Source: Auriscalpium vulgare
Lineage: Eukaryota > Basidiomycota > Agaricomycetes > Russulales > Auriscalpiaceae
Direction: 5' to 3'
Assembly (NCBI GenBank): GCA_019915015.1
Contig: JAHBBC010000048.1
Location: 1 to 64,000 of the forward strand
DNA: 64,000 bases
Position numbers and translations under genes: made by a program. The stretch's first letter is position 1, and each line of letters opens with the position of its first letter. The notes beneath the pieces are model-generated. The model did not search any database. It was not told the origin of the DNA and saw only the letters and a list, made by a program, of their open reading frames with translations. Positions 23,401 through 34,855 of the stretch are shown piece by piece.

Positions 23401-26400
23401 CTACGCTTGAATGTCAGATACTTCATTGTCAGAGTATGAATTAGAAACCGACCGTGCAGCATATGCGGCGGCACCACGTTGACTTAATGAACTGCCCTGT
23501 GCTTCTGCACGACTCAGCCAAACCTGTTGCTCATCGTACCAATGCCGCTGCGTCCTCCGTATCGATTCTTCCAGGCGCTTGACATGTTCCTGCCAGCGAG
23601 CTTGCTTCGCACTCGATCGGAACCAGGTGAGACGGTCAACTATCATGATGTCAGCTGGGTACCAAGCACGTATAATCAAAGGGACTCACGCTCTTCATCC
23701 CATTTTGCTGTAGCGTCATCCGAGTCAGAAGCCCAATACTCACCATCGCGCCAGAGCCACGAGCGCTCACGGTCCTTCGATGATGTGTCGTGGTCTTCAA
23801 CAGCATGAACGAGGGCCACGACGCGACAGTCATGTTCCGTTAGCGGCCGATAGTTCTTGTCATCCTCCTGGAGCCCTAGCGTGAGCATGTTCGACTGCAT
23901 CATAGTGTATAGATGGCGAAGTCGGGCGGTTGCCTGGTAAGCGCGAGTGACCGTCTTCTGGTGGCGTGTCTTCGCCTCTTGGCCATACGACGCCTTCTCT
24001 GACCTCCACAGGAAGGACTTCAATGAAATCTTGAGGCGTAGCTCCCGCAGAAGATCACAAGCCCGACCTTTTCGCAGAAGGAGCTCTGCCTCCGCTAGAG
24101 ACTTGAATAAGGAATTCTGCCTGACGTCCATGGGGTATGTCGATGGCAAGCGAAGTTGGATGTCCTCGGCTAGGACATCTTGGTCAGAACGCGGTGCCGG
24201 CCAGCTCGTTTCTGGACTTTCAAGCCTGAGGACTGTCGGGGCCACGATAGCAGCGTGAAGGTCCTCGAAGCGTGCAATCTGAGTGTCAAGGCGCGATCGG
24301 CTGTCTTCGATAGCGGTTTTTTCGGCACCTGACAGCTCCTTTTGCTTTGCCTTGCTTTGTACATCGTACCTATTCAAACATGTTAGGGGAATACCTGAAG
24401 TGTGTTGCAAGAAAGACGTACTGTCGCGCCTCCAAGTCGAGACCAAGCTTCAGAAATGCAGTGAGGCTTGGCCGACCATGTTCCTCGCTTGCTGTGCCCC
24501 GCTCAGCGTCAAACTCCTTCTCCAAAATCAGCAACGCTTCCTTCTCGGTCGGTGCTAAGACAAGATATATTAGTTCAAGTGAGCGCAAAATTTAAAAACG
24601 ACTTCACACCTTTGTCACTCGCCGGTTCATACGGGCTGACTTTTGGCTGGTCCTTTCGTGCCGTTCCGTCGGCAAGTGTGGTCAAGAACTCGGTTTCCGC
24701 AGTCCACCACTCGTCCAGTGGACGTCCGCGGAAATTGAAGGTCGCTTCGCAACGTTCATGTTGCTCTTCAGCTTCCGCCGCGGCAGACTTTGCTTGGTCC
24801 AGCTTTTTTGCAAGAAACTTGGCTGATTGTAGTCAGCGCGCAACAAACAGAAGATACGCAGGAGCTATACTCACCTATCGTGAAGATTTTCTGCATGTTG
24901 AAATCTCCGTTGTGAACATTATGCGTGTTGTGGCGGTACCCTGGCCCCATCTCTTTTGTCTGAAGTGCGAGTGAATTCTGCACGGCCCACCGACGCTCAG
25001 GCGCCTCGCCCTCCGTCATGCCACACCCAGGAGTGACATCCGGCGAGTTGAGAAACTTGCAGTCATCCTTGTGCCCATTCAAGTGCCATTTTGGAACGAC
25101 ACGGATGGTAAGGGGGAAGTCTGGACGACCGGACGGAAATTTGTCCATGCGCGTGTCGAAGTTAATTCCGTATTGACAATTGATATCGTATGAAGAGATG
25201 TGCAACTTGAGATCTTTGTATGGGCGTGTCGCAGACACCGTCGCAAGGTCCACATGGGCAAATCTAGCTCAACAGGTGAGGCTCACAAACAGGTGATTGG
25301 ACGACAACAACGCACCTTTCGCCTTTCGTCAAGTCAACGGTTGAGGACCCCATGATCATCCCGTGCGGTGCGCATACTAAAGACACCACTCCCGTGATGC
25401 GCTTGCCGTCGAGTCGCTTGCCATTGAGAGCAAAGAACTTGTTGCACGTCGACGTCTACAATATGTGAGATACTTCGTCAATTGTAGACGGTTGCATACG
25501 TACCTCTTTGCTGCTATCCGGGTCGTTGTCCATGATCTTGAGGTGATTCGCACACTCAACATCATCAACATAATAACCACCGCCCCTCGTGAACGCGACG
25601 TCATCAAGATCCATCTTCTTCATGTGTTGATGGAGCTGAAAGTTCCCGTCTTTTGCATAAAACAGTGCATGGATGTATCTGCACGCGGCGTCAGCAGACA
25701 GCGAACTCTGATATATTTGAGTGTACTCAACTGGTCTTTTGCTGGTACGTCTTTCCAACCGGGGTCCATGTTCTTCCCAGGTTGAGGACAGGCAGGACAT
25801 AGGACGACGAGACTTCCGGCGGCGTATCGATCCTGTACACTCGCTCCAAACTGCTTGAGCGTCTGGATGAACATGAATTGCCGTTGGCTTGTGAGAAGCT
25901 GCCTATATCGATCCTGCAAGGATCAGCATGGGCGACAGTCATGATGAGCGCAAGATAAACTCACCGGTACGTCGTCACAAAAAGCGTTGTTTGTCATGCG
26001 CAGCTTGACACGGTTGTAGTCCATCACATTCACCTTGGCCTGGAGGGAGAACTGATTGTACTCCCGTGCTGAGTGGAAAGTTGTCGCCGTTCGGGGGTTC
26101 TTATATGACGCGGGCCAGAGCCCTGCATTTGCCAGCTGCAGTGGGACATCGACAGGATTATACTTGTCGGGTGGAAAGCAGCCGCAGAACTGGACATTGC
26201 AAGTGTGAATGCCGTTGACATGGGTCACTGTCATCGAAACAGGTTCCTTGGCGAAGGGACAGTTGTCGCCCCCATGTCCAAGGCGGATGACGAGGCCTAG
26301 CTCTTGAAGTCCTCTGCGCTTGAAGTACGTGCCGACCCATTCCTCCACTTGGTGAAACGGGTTATCGAGGTGAATTTTGACGGCGCAGTCTCTGCAGAGC

Positions 26401-26868
26401 ATTCGACGATAGAAGCAGTCACGACAACGGATGTCAGCTGCGGTGCTCGAGCAGCCAGCGGCGGAGCAAGGGCGGCCAAGGTCATCTGCAGCCTCGTAGC
26501 CTAAGATGGCCTCCAACATTTTTGGGGCCCACTCAGTACGCCATTCGCTGTTGACAGTGTGCGTTGGCTACCAGGTCTCGTTAGAACACCGAGGCATCAG
26601 ACATGTAATCCAAACTCACAATATATCTGCTTGTTGACGCAGGAGCCATTTCTTCCTCCTCAGCCGCCCTCTCCATCTCACTCTCTTCCTCGATTGTCGG
26701 CAGATACGAGATGGTTGGCTTTTCGGGCCTGGCAGCGAGGGCGCGGATGCCAAGGGGAACCTGTTGCTTGTCAACATCACCGTTGCGACGTCGGTGAACT
26801 AATTTGATGGTTTCGTCCAGTACGGCTGCACGCGACGGCTCGTATTTGCGCTTTTTTGCAGGGGCCAT
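23401..26868 (-). CDS. KDZ transposase of KDZ-1
   Basis: Multi-exon gene starting MAPAKKRKYEPSRAAV (ATG at 26868-26866; basic, NLS-like). Next comes a CxC-type cysteine cluster (CSAAGCS, CRDCFYRRMLCRDC, then IHLDNPFHQVEEW), and a typical KDZ core: TVTHVNGIHTCNVQFCGC, LVVLCPACPQPGKNMD, YAKDGNFQLHQH, ISSYDINCQYGINFDTRM, PKWHLNGHKDDC and CGMTEGEAPERRWA then QTKEMGPGYRHNT. A long helical C-terminal region follows (LRELRLKISLKSFLWRSEKA, WLWRDGEYWAS). These signatures are those of the fungal KDZ superfamily, which would bind the element ends and excise it. At least eight introns are needed; only some were placed exactly. I noticed no stop or frameshift in the exons, so the gene may be active. The end at 23401 is the first stop of the last exon. 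Confidence 0.85.
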
Positions 26869-27264
26869 TGCAATACTGCAGCAGCAAGGACAGAGTGAGA
26901 GAATAATGTCAGTGTGGAGGGTACTGACGGTCCAAGCAAGCACATGTGCGCCAGACCGGCCACACTGGCAGGAACAATGGAAAACGGATAATTGTAAGCA
27001 GAGTTATGATACGAAGTCCAACTACAATTTCGGGATAGGCTACCTGACAAGTGTGAACTGGATATACGTGTCATATAGTACAAAGATAAAATTGCCATTA
27101 GGAGGGGAGCAGACGAGCAAGCACATACAGGACAGCATGACCACATGAGCAAGGAGGATCGTCAATGTAGCGTAGGCAAACTGGGCGCACTAGGCGGTTA
27201 TCGGGCGCGACGAGAACATGACCCCCTCCACGCCTGCGGAAATCGGGCTGCACACGACCGCAGC
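26869..27264. other. spacer between transposase and cyclin pseudogene
   Basis: About 400 bases with no convincing coding sequence, AT-richer than the flanks. It probably holds the transposase promoter and the 3' region of the cyclin gene, which is also on the minus strand. Confidence 0.4.
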
Positions 27265-28223
27265 TCATAAGATGACAACCTCCTCGCCTTGCGCAGAGTC
27301 GAGCGGGGTCGACGGGAGTACACGTGGGACTTCAACGCGGAATGTGAGGGAGGTCTCGGGGGTGTCAGGCGGCGAGGCCGGCGAGGGGTACGTGATCGTC
27401 AGGCTCGGGATCATGATGGGCGCGGCCCCGGGCGACGCGCGGTGCCCGAACGACGGGACGCTCGACGCCGTGCTGGCGCCAGGGTGTGCGAACGGCGAAG
27501 GCGCGGGCGTCGGGAGGGAGATGGGAGAGTACGGGCCCGGGCCGGTGAAGTCGCGGCGCACCTGGATCTCAAAGTCGTGCAGGGTGGCGGGGTCAACATT
27601 GAGCTACCACTCGAGATAGCTACACATCTCGCGCTCCATCTGGTTGATTTCACGGAGCGCGAACATGCCCTGGCCGACGATACACCAGCTCTTGATGCTG
27701 TATGTGTTGTCGCAAATGATCTTGGAAGCAATCATGAAGGCAGAGATGAACAGTCGATGGCCGGAGGAGCCCTTCGCTGCGGGGAACCGGGCCTTCAGAC
27801 GCTGGAGGAGGTAGAGGGCGGCGAAGGTAACCAATGCGTGCAGCCGGGTGCGGTGTAGCGCATATGCGATGAAGTGCTCCAGGCGCGGGTTGGGCGCGTT
27901 GGTTGGGGGCGCGGGGAGGGGAGGGAGGTCGGGACAGGCGAAGAGGTGCGAGACAAAGTGGGCACAGAGCTTCGCTGTCGGCTCATGGCCGTGGTAAGGA
28001 TTGCTCGCCGACTGAAGCGAAGATAAATATAGATAGAACAAAGGAGGGTGCAGTGGATGCGCACCAGAGGGGCCGCGCCGTGTGCGGACGGGCGAGATAT
28101 CTTGTGGGCCTTGCGGAAGGCGGGGGAAGGATGCCGAGCGACGGGAAGACCGGAGACGGTGGCCATGGGGGACGGGGGCTGGTATGGGGCGGGGAGGGAG
28201 GGATGAACTCGTACGGATCGCAT
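27265..28223 (-). pseudogene. PCL/PHO80-like cyclin with one internal stop codon
   Basis: Two exons, 28223-28065 and 28011-27265, joined by a 53-nt GT-AG intron in phase. The protein has a cyclin box: LCAHFVSHLFACPDL, LEHFIAYALHRTRLHALVTFA, LYLLQRLKARFP, HRLFISAFMIASKIICDN, SWCIVGQGMFALREINQMER and YLEW. This matches fungal G1/PCL-type cyclins that bind a CDK and control cell cycle or phosphate signalling. At 27606-27604 a TAG replaces what family memory expects to be Gln in EWQLNVDP. The frame stays open for another 112 codons (LNVDPATLHDFEIQVRRDF, then a Pro/Ser-rich tail), so this is a young nonsense mutation explained by one C-to-T change. Its place inside KDZ-1 suggests a captured host gene. 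Start could also be the internal ATG at 28166. Confidence 0.75.
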
Positions 28224-28525
28224 GAGGTTGGCGCGCTATGAACAAAAATAGTGAGCAAGCGCAGAGTATCGCTACGAAGTTGGACGTACCGTGAACACAT
28301 CTTGCGACACGCGGTCCAAGGTTGGAGACACAGAGACGATCGGAGGAAGCAGAGAGACGTGGGGGAACACCCGCAGCTCACTCGGAGTAGACGGCACGTC
28401 AAACTCTTCGCGGGCTGTGTGCGCTGCAGTGCGGAGGGGATAGGACGATGTAGGAGTAGACGGCACGTCGGACTCTCTGCTGGTGGGGAAGGAGGAGGGT
28501 GTGGGTGTCTCAGCCGACGGCGACT

Positions 28526-29324
28526 GGTGCTGTAAAATAACAATCAGTGAGAAAAATCGCAGAAGAAGAGAAGAAAAAACACACCGAAGGAGCCAGAGTG
28601 TGTTGCGGACTTTCCGGGAGGGGCAGGGACAGAGCAGAGGGTGAGAGCAGAGTGGGGACACGCGCACGCCGCTGCCTTCGCTCACGGAGACCCGGAGGTT
28701 GGAGACGCCGAGCAGGACGCGCGGTAGGGAATAAAGCAGAGGGACGGGGGGTAGCACGTACAGCACGCTCGGAGTAGATGGCACGTCCAACTCTCTGCGT
28801 ACTGAACACACTGGGGGTGGGGGAGGGGAGGGGAAGGGCGGAGGGTGAAGGTGACGTGGCGCGAGAAGTGCGACTTGTCATGCGAGCAGCTGTGGACTTA
28901 GAGTTCAGACTTCGACCGACAGCGCCCGACTTGCGCTGAGTGTGAACTCTAAGTCCACAGCTGCCATCATCAAGTCGCACTTCTCGTGCCACGTCACCTT
29001 CACCCTCCGCCCTTCCCCGCCCCGCCCCCCCCCCCAGTGTTCAGTACGCAGAGAGTCGGACGTGCCGTCTACTCCGAGCGTGCTGTACGTGCTACCCCCC
29101 GTCCCTCTGCTTTATTCCCTACCGCGCGTCCTGCTCGGCGTCTCCAACCTCCGGGTCTCCGTGAGCGAAGGCAGCGGCGTGCGCATGTCCCCACTCTGCT
29201 CTCACCCTTTGCTCTGTCCCTGCCCCTCCCGGAACGCCCGCGACAGACTCCGGCTCCCTTCGGTGTGTTTTTTTTTTGGCCGAATCCATGCATTTGTGCC
29301 TACTAACTGTTATTTTACAGCACC
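28526..29324. repeat. large inverted repeat, arms of about 382 bp
   Basis: Arms 28526-28907 and 28943-29324 are nearly complementary around a centre at 28,925 with a 35-bp spacer; both outer and inner ends match, with few indels. The motif GAGTAG-A-[T/C]GGCACGTC followed by ACTCT recurs in both arms and also outside them (28,385, 28,457, 29,500). The repeat lies between the cyclin pseudogene (leftward) and a rightward gene, so it may act as a bidirectional promoter or be a foldback insertion. No coding function. Confidence 0.85.
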
Positions 29325-29662
29325 ACTCGCCGCCCGCTCGGACTCCGGCCGCTTTCTCCAGGTGCGCTCTCGCTGCTCTATCGCCATGTCTGTGCTCGGG
29401 CTCATTGTCTGATTTAACAGCAACAGGCGTCACCCGTTGGACCTCAGCGCCCTCCGCCGCTCTGCCCCTCTCTCCAGTGCATCCAGTTTGCAGAGAGTTT
29501 GACGTGTCGTCTACTCCGAGCAGGCTGCGTGTGCTCTCCCACATCCCTCTGCTTCTTCGCCACTGTGCAGTGCTGCTCCGCGGTTTGCATTGTGCGGCGG
29601 TCCGCGTCTCTCTCGTACCTCTGTCTGCGCCACATCGGTGTAGACTCCGTACGTGGTTCACC

Positions 29663-31873
29663 ATGCATTCTATTAATTCAGACACTAATGCGCCGACTTG
29701 TAGTACGCGGGGTTCACGTTGGGTTGATCGTACGGTAAACACGCACCTCGTTGTAGTCGACCTCAAGATTGCCTACGTGAGTCTCAATCTACGTTATTTA
29801 CAATTCTGATCGCTAATTCTAGGACAGGGTCAGCCGCGAAGAGATGGCTCCGTTCCCGTTCCCGCTAGCATTCTGGACGTCCGATGACGAGTCCGATACC
29901 GTCGTGATCGCAGCCAACACATCATTCATCCCCTGTCCCATGCCTTCCGACCCCCCGCCATCTGTCCACGTCCAAAGCGACGGCTTGTGGGGCGTGTATG
30001 AGTGGACGCGCATACCCCAAACCTATGACGTCTCCTCGCCTTACTTAGCGTATATCAATGTTCCTCACCATGGCACCAATGACATTCTCACGGACTCGGT
30101 CGATAAAACAATGTGGATGCCACTTGACAAGGACGGCCGGCACCGGCGTACAATGGCTGACAAAGTCCGAGAGCCTCTGCACGCCAGGCTGAACGATGCG
30201 TGGAAGGTCACCAACACCGTCTTCCCGCAGGCCCGTCGTCATAAAACCGTTGCTCACGTAACAATCCCTGACGAGGCGCTGCGACGTGCGCGAGATAGCT
30301 ATTATCGTCTTGAGGATGGGGTCCAGTCATGGGATGACTTCGTGGATTTGTTCCGCGCTGCACAACGTGGCCTGCTCGAAGTCTTTGCCTTCCGCGACTG
30401 GTGGGAAGATCAAAAGAATGACATCCTGAAATCTGTCGGGTCTGCCCCTCCCATTCGGCCGAGTACTCGCGGCTCCATCGTAACTACTATCACCTAGTTC
30501 CACGACTACCATCGCATGAATGTGGCTGTCTACATGGTTGTCCGTGCGGGGCAGTGGGATCTCTCACCTTCTCGTTGGCGCCCTCGATCACCACTGCATG
30601 ATTGTGGACGCCTCACGGGCCCGCGATCTGTCACCGAAAAGCATACGAAGCCCCTTTGGTTCTACCCGCCTCACGTCATGCATGTTCGGTCTTTCGAGTC
30701 GGCAGCCAGGGGCCACTGTCCGCGGGAGGACAGCCTCAATCCATCCGACGAATACCAAGCATCCATGGGAATCGTGAAGGGTCCCAAGCAGAAGCGCGGC
30801 CATGGTGCGTTGTCCTATTCTCATATGACAGCTCTCTTGCTCATGTGAAATCCACAGCAACGGAAAATCGTGACAGACTTATGCACTTGAAGGAGATCCA
30901 TCGATCATCGGACATTGCTGACAGCCCAGCGTACTTTCCTCCCATATCCATGTTGTACTTCACTGCCAAATGGACCAATCCTCCGAGCTTGTTGCGCAAC
31001 GATGAGTCCGTGAGCCGCCAGCGCCGCATGTTTTCCCACCCACCATACTATCTTTTTTGGGGGGCTCAGACGTCAGAAAAGCAAGCCCTTTACTTCACGC
31101 GCTACCTCCAGCTCTTTCCCTACATCCGGGATCGCCACCTTCATGTTCCCGATGGCGGCGCGCGAGGGATCAACGGCCTTGACACCAAAGACTGGCGGGA
31201 GATTCTCGGCGACACATACTGGAAAAAGTGCTGGCCGCTACCCAGCGTAGGGACGCCGTACGACCCTGCTGCATTTTACCGGTATGGAGGTCGCCTTCTG
31301 TTTGGTGATCAAATCCACGGGCAAATCATATCTGGCGACCTCAATCCCATTCAGCCGATAGCCTGTGGATGCCCCGTGACGGCGGAGGTCTTTCAGAGCA
31401 GCGAGTTGCGATACTCTGTCGTTGCCCAGTCTCTCCTCTGCTCAATCGCCGATGAGCTGCATGCCCTGGAGCACACACTTCACGCCACATCCAGCTTCGT
31501 CAGGGAGGGCTCCTTCGACGAGCTCGTTTCTCGGTTCATTTGGCCATTCGGTGCCGACTCGCTTCATGGCTGGGAGGTGATCAACCCGGAAGGTCGGAGA
31601 GAGTGGTTGGACATAGTCAGGGAAATCGTCAGTGCTTGGCCGATCTTCGACAGCTATCCATGGCGGGGTTACACAGCTGCAGAGTTGCGTGCCCTTACTT
31701 ACCAGACACTCTCGCGCGACGTCTACGTTGACGTTGAGGGCCAGCTCCTGGCATGCTATGTTCGAGCGTTCATGGTGACTTTCGGCTGGTATCCTTCACC
31801 GTGGACGCCGCGTCCCAATTTCACCGAGCGGAAGTGTCTCGCGCACCTGGCAGAGATGGACCTTGACGTGTAA
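29663..31873 (+). CDS. conserved hypothetical protein of KDZ-1, with an in-frame TAG
   Basis: Exon 1 is 29663-29776 (MHSINSDTNAPTCSTRG), followed by a 46-nt GTGAGT...CTAG intron. Exon 2 starts at 29823 and carries the best-conserved part (DKTMWMPLDKDGRHRRTMADKV, LLEVFAFRDWWEDQ). At 30,479-30,497 the frame reads GSI, then 18 nt beginning GT and ending in an in-frame TAG, then FHDYHRMNVAVYMVV in the same frame. A further intron (30799-30852) joins in phase to a final exon running to 31873 (PPYYLFWGAQTSEKQALYF, YIRDRHLHVPDGGARG). Similar proteins are multi-copy in mushroom genomes from memory; no domain or function is known to me. Either the TAG kills the gene or the 18 nt is removed as an exceptionally short intron. 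Confidence 0.6.
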
Positions 31874-32210
31874 TTTTGTATCTGTACTTGACATGATCTG
31901 AGTGTATCTATATTTGACATACTTGACATCTTTCCAGCTATGATTGTATTGATTTGCTGCACTGATTACCTGCGCGACAGCGAACACCACTGAAGCAGTA
32001 AGTCCCCACGCTAACAATGGCGACCGAGCTAGCCGATGACGGCCACACTCCCCGCGTCACAGGTGCCGTAGGCATATTTTGTTTGTACGTGTATCTACTG
32101 ACGGTCTTTTGTTTGCAGACTCGAACCGGGACCCAGCTTCAACCTGCTCTTACTCTTCACTCACAGATTCGACGTCCTTTTCCACCCATCACACTCACCA
32201 TCCACTCGTC

Positions 32211-34539
32211 ATGCCGAATCCTCGCTGGGCTACACAGGAAGAATGGGATTGGCTAGTCCAGTATTGCCGCACACACTGCAAGCTATCGTTCACTAAAACG
32301 CAAGCTTCGACGTTTCGGTCAACTATGGTGGAGGCATTTTGCGAGAGGTTTCCCGTCGAGCGAAAAGAAGTTGACGGCGTGCGGGAGGACACGGAGGTGT
32401 GGATACAGAGGAGGATTGCGCGCAAGGAGGTGCGTGTGCGACTGTCTCCATTTCTTCATCTCTAACTCACGTCTACTTGTAGAAAGTCAGACAATGGATC
32501 AGCAACCATGCTCGCAAGAATGCGGGCGACGCTCCAACCTCCGAACCCCTTCCCAAGTTTCTCCAACTCACGGACGTGCCCACCGGTGGCCGTGCTCACA
32601 GTGCTCTCGACCTCTTCCGTGCCGACCCTCAAAACCATCACGTTGCGCAGACCGCCCGCCAGACATTCATCGACAACGCTAAGGCAAGCGGAGATGAGAT
32701 CGTTCAAAGCCAACTCCAGGCGCACGTCAACAAGGCAGTTGGGGAGGCGTATCGCGCCGATCCGGAGGCCGTGGCAAAGTACAGTGCCCTGAGTGAAGAG
32801 GAGAAGGCGGCTGCGGCTGCCAGACGCAAACAGGCGAAGGACTCCGTGGCCGGACCATCAGATGCAGCGGAGGGGTCGGAGGAAGCAATAGCTGCTCGAC
32901 AAACGTACGTCCATCATTCCATGTAGCTATATCTTTGTCTCATCAGCGGTACGCAGGATGTTACGCAATCTCGACTACACCCTGCAAAACATCCGCGCCG
33001 ACTATTCTCAGAAGACGAACTGCGTTATCTTGACTGTTGTCGGGACTTGCTGGGAGTGGGCCGACGCATAGCGCGGCAGTACGATTCCAGGTGCAATACG
33101 GGGTTCAATAATCTTTTCAAATTGGAAGAATATGTAACAGAGACTACTTTATTTGACATCTTTGCCCTGCGGTTTGAGCTCAAGAGCAATGACATCATTT
33201 CGGGTTTTAAATGCAATTTAATAGCCGGAATGACGTCATCATCTCTTGCTAGCAATCGTGCTGTTCTATACGCTCTGCTGTTCTATACACTCAATCCTAG
33301 TAATATTACACTGTGTGTGGAATGCTTTATAGGCAACAATATGTGTACAGTGAGTGTATCATCCCGAGTAGACGTGAGGCTGGTGAGGGAGCTGAAAGCG
33401 CGAGTGGACAAAGCGTGGGAGTGAATTTCCAAAAAAGGCGACACAGACTGTCGTTGCATGGGTCGAAAAAAAGCTGGATGTAGATGACACTAGCAACGAT
33501 TCATAGGAATCGTAACTCTCAACGAAGTCGGTGGCCTTCAATTGATGTGGTGCGCGCATTCAGTCCGCTGAAATGATGATTGTCTGATTACATCTTTGCA
33601 GGGGTGCCTCTGATCCGTCTGGCGAGGACGGCTTTGGCATAGCGGATGAAATCGAGCGAAGCGACAAATCTTTCAAGGCGGCCATGACGGAGTGTCTCAC
33701 CCGTGTATTTCCAAGCATGCAGGATCCGACTGCTGAGGAACAGGCATCAGAGAACTCACCCGATGACGGTGCTACAACGCTTCCACAGACTCCCCGACGC
33801 CTCGCCACGCCCGCCACCCCTTCTACGAGTTCTCGGCGCTTTGTGAGAGCGTCGGCTACTCCTCAGCGCCCTTCGCAGCGGGATCCGGCAGTCGAGGAAC
33901 CGAAGATACTGTCCCCGATCTTTGAGACCTCTTCCGCTAGTCAAGATCACACGCCATCCACAGTCGTGCCTGCCGGCATTCCTCCTCTTGACATTCCTGA
34001 ATACATGCCCCCTAGTGGCCCATTGTCGTACACAGACAAAGACGAAGCGTCCCATCGGGACCAGGCAACTCCTACTGAAAATCAGGATGGCGTACCCGAT
34101 CAGGATGCCGAAGGTGCTCGGGATGCGGTCACTGCTGTTGAGGGGGGCGTCCTCGCTCAGGACGCCGAAGCTGCTCAGGATGTGGCTCAGGATGGCGTAC
34201 CCGCTCAGGAAGTCGCAGTCGAGCGCATTCAAACTTCCAAGTCGAAGGGAGGTCGCAAGAGAAAGGTGGCAGAGGTCGCACCACAGGAACCTCGTCGTTC
34301 AGGTCGTCGTAATACACAAGCACAGGTCCATGAAGAACTGTACGTATTTAAGCTAGCAATATTCTCTCGTCGCTCATTACTTATCGGTTTTTTGGGGGTC
34401 AAGGGTTCCTGTAGCAAGCGCCTCAGTTGATGAAGCAACTAGCATAGTGCGGAGGTCGACACGGGGGCAACCGGCAGGGAAAAAGGAGAACGGTGACACT
34501 CAGCCGGCAGCTAAGCGGCGTAAGACGACGAAGAAGTAG
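32211..34539 (+). pseudogene. KDZ-1 accessory gene, interrupted by a 467-bp element
   Basis: ATG at 32211 begins MPNPRWATQEEWDWLVQYC. Exon 1 ends at 32429 and a 53-nt intron leads in phase to exon 2 (KVRQWISNHARKNAGDAPTS). After an intron at about 32,905-32,955 the sequence LRNLDYTLQNIRADYSQKT then NCVILTVVG is cut at 33,045-33,047 by the 467-bp element. It resumes at 33,515 as TLNEVGGLQLMWCAHS. The 3' part encodes a Pro/Ser/acidic region and a basic end, KRRKTTKK, with TAG at 34537-34539. The block before and after the insertion parallels IFMAGPIPSKKGKVEVFSC in the KDZ-2 gene at 46,542-49,229, and both proteins start with an N-terminal W/aromatic region followed by a basic stretch. Likely nuclear; role unknown. 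Without the insertion the frame would be continuous. Confidence 0.6.
33048..33514 (+). mobile_element. 467-bp non-autonomous element, copy A
   Basis: It starts TGCTGGGAGTGGGCC and ends GGAATCGTA, flanked by ACT on both sides (33045-33047 and 33515-33517), which fits a 3-bp target duplication. The last 20 bp form a small hairpin (ACGATTC...GAATCGT) and TACGATTCC recurs inverted about 32 bp inside the other end. A central inverted repeat is built on TGACATCATTTCGG/CCGGAATGACGTCA. Copy C at 49,233-49,699 is the same length and about 99% identical in the parts compared. The 125-codon frame inside shows no protein resemblance. Class unknown. Confidence 0.8.
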
Positions 34540-34855
34540 TAGTATATTTGTTATGTCGTTGCAATAATCCACAGTTTCCAAACGAGAGTTGCTTGCGTTC
34601 AAAAAACATGTACGTGAACTTGTACCGGTATTCGTTCTGTCCGTTACACAATAGCTGACGACATGTGGCCGGAAAATCCATAGATTATGAGGGTGTGGCC
34701 GTCCTTTCAAACTAGTTGAATCGAACAATAACATTATCGTCCCGCGTGACTACGGCCGGCCAAGACTCCTGGCCGGAATAAATAGTTGGTACCCTTGGCC
34801 TTTTTCACCGTAGTTCCCCCCCGACCCACTCTCCCTCCCGCCTTGATCTTTCCGC

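Noticed and set aside
33047..33424. A 125-codon frame inside the 467-bp element, also present at 49,323-49,700
   Set aside because: It repeats only because the element repeats; no protein resemblance and not kept in the 632-bp copy.
33048..33514. Reading the 467-bp repeat as a solo LTR
   Set aside because: It begins TG but ends TA, has a 3-bp rather than 5-bp duplication, and no polypurine tract or primer site adjoins any copy.
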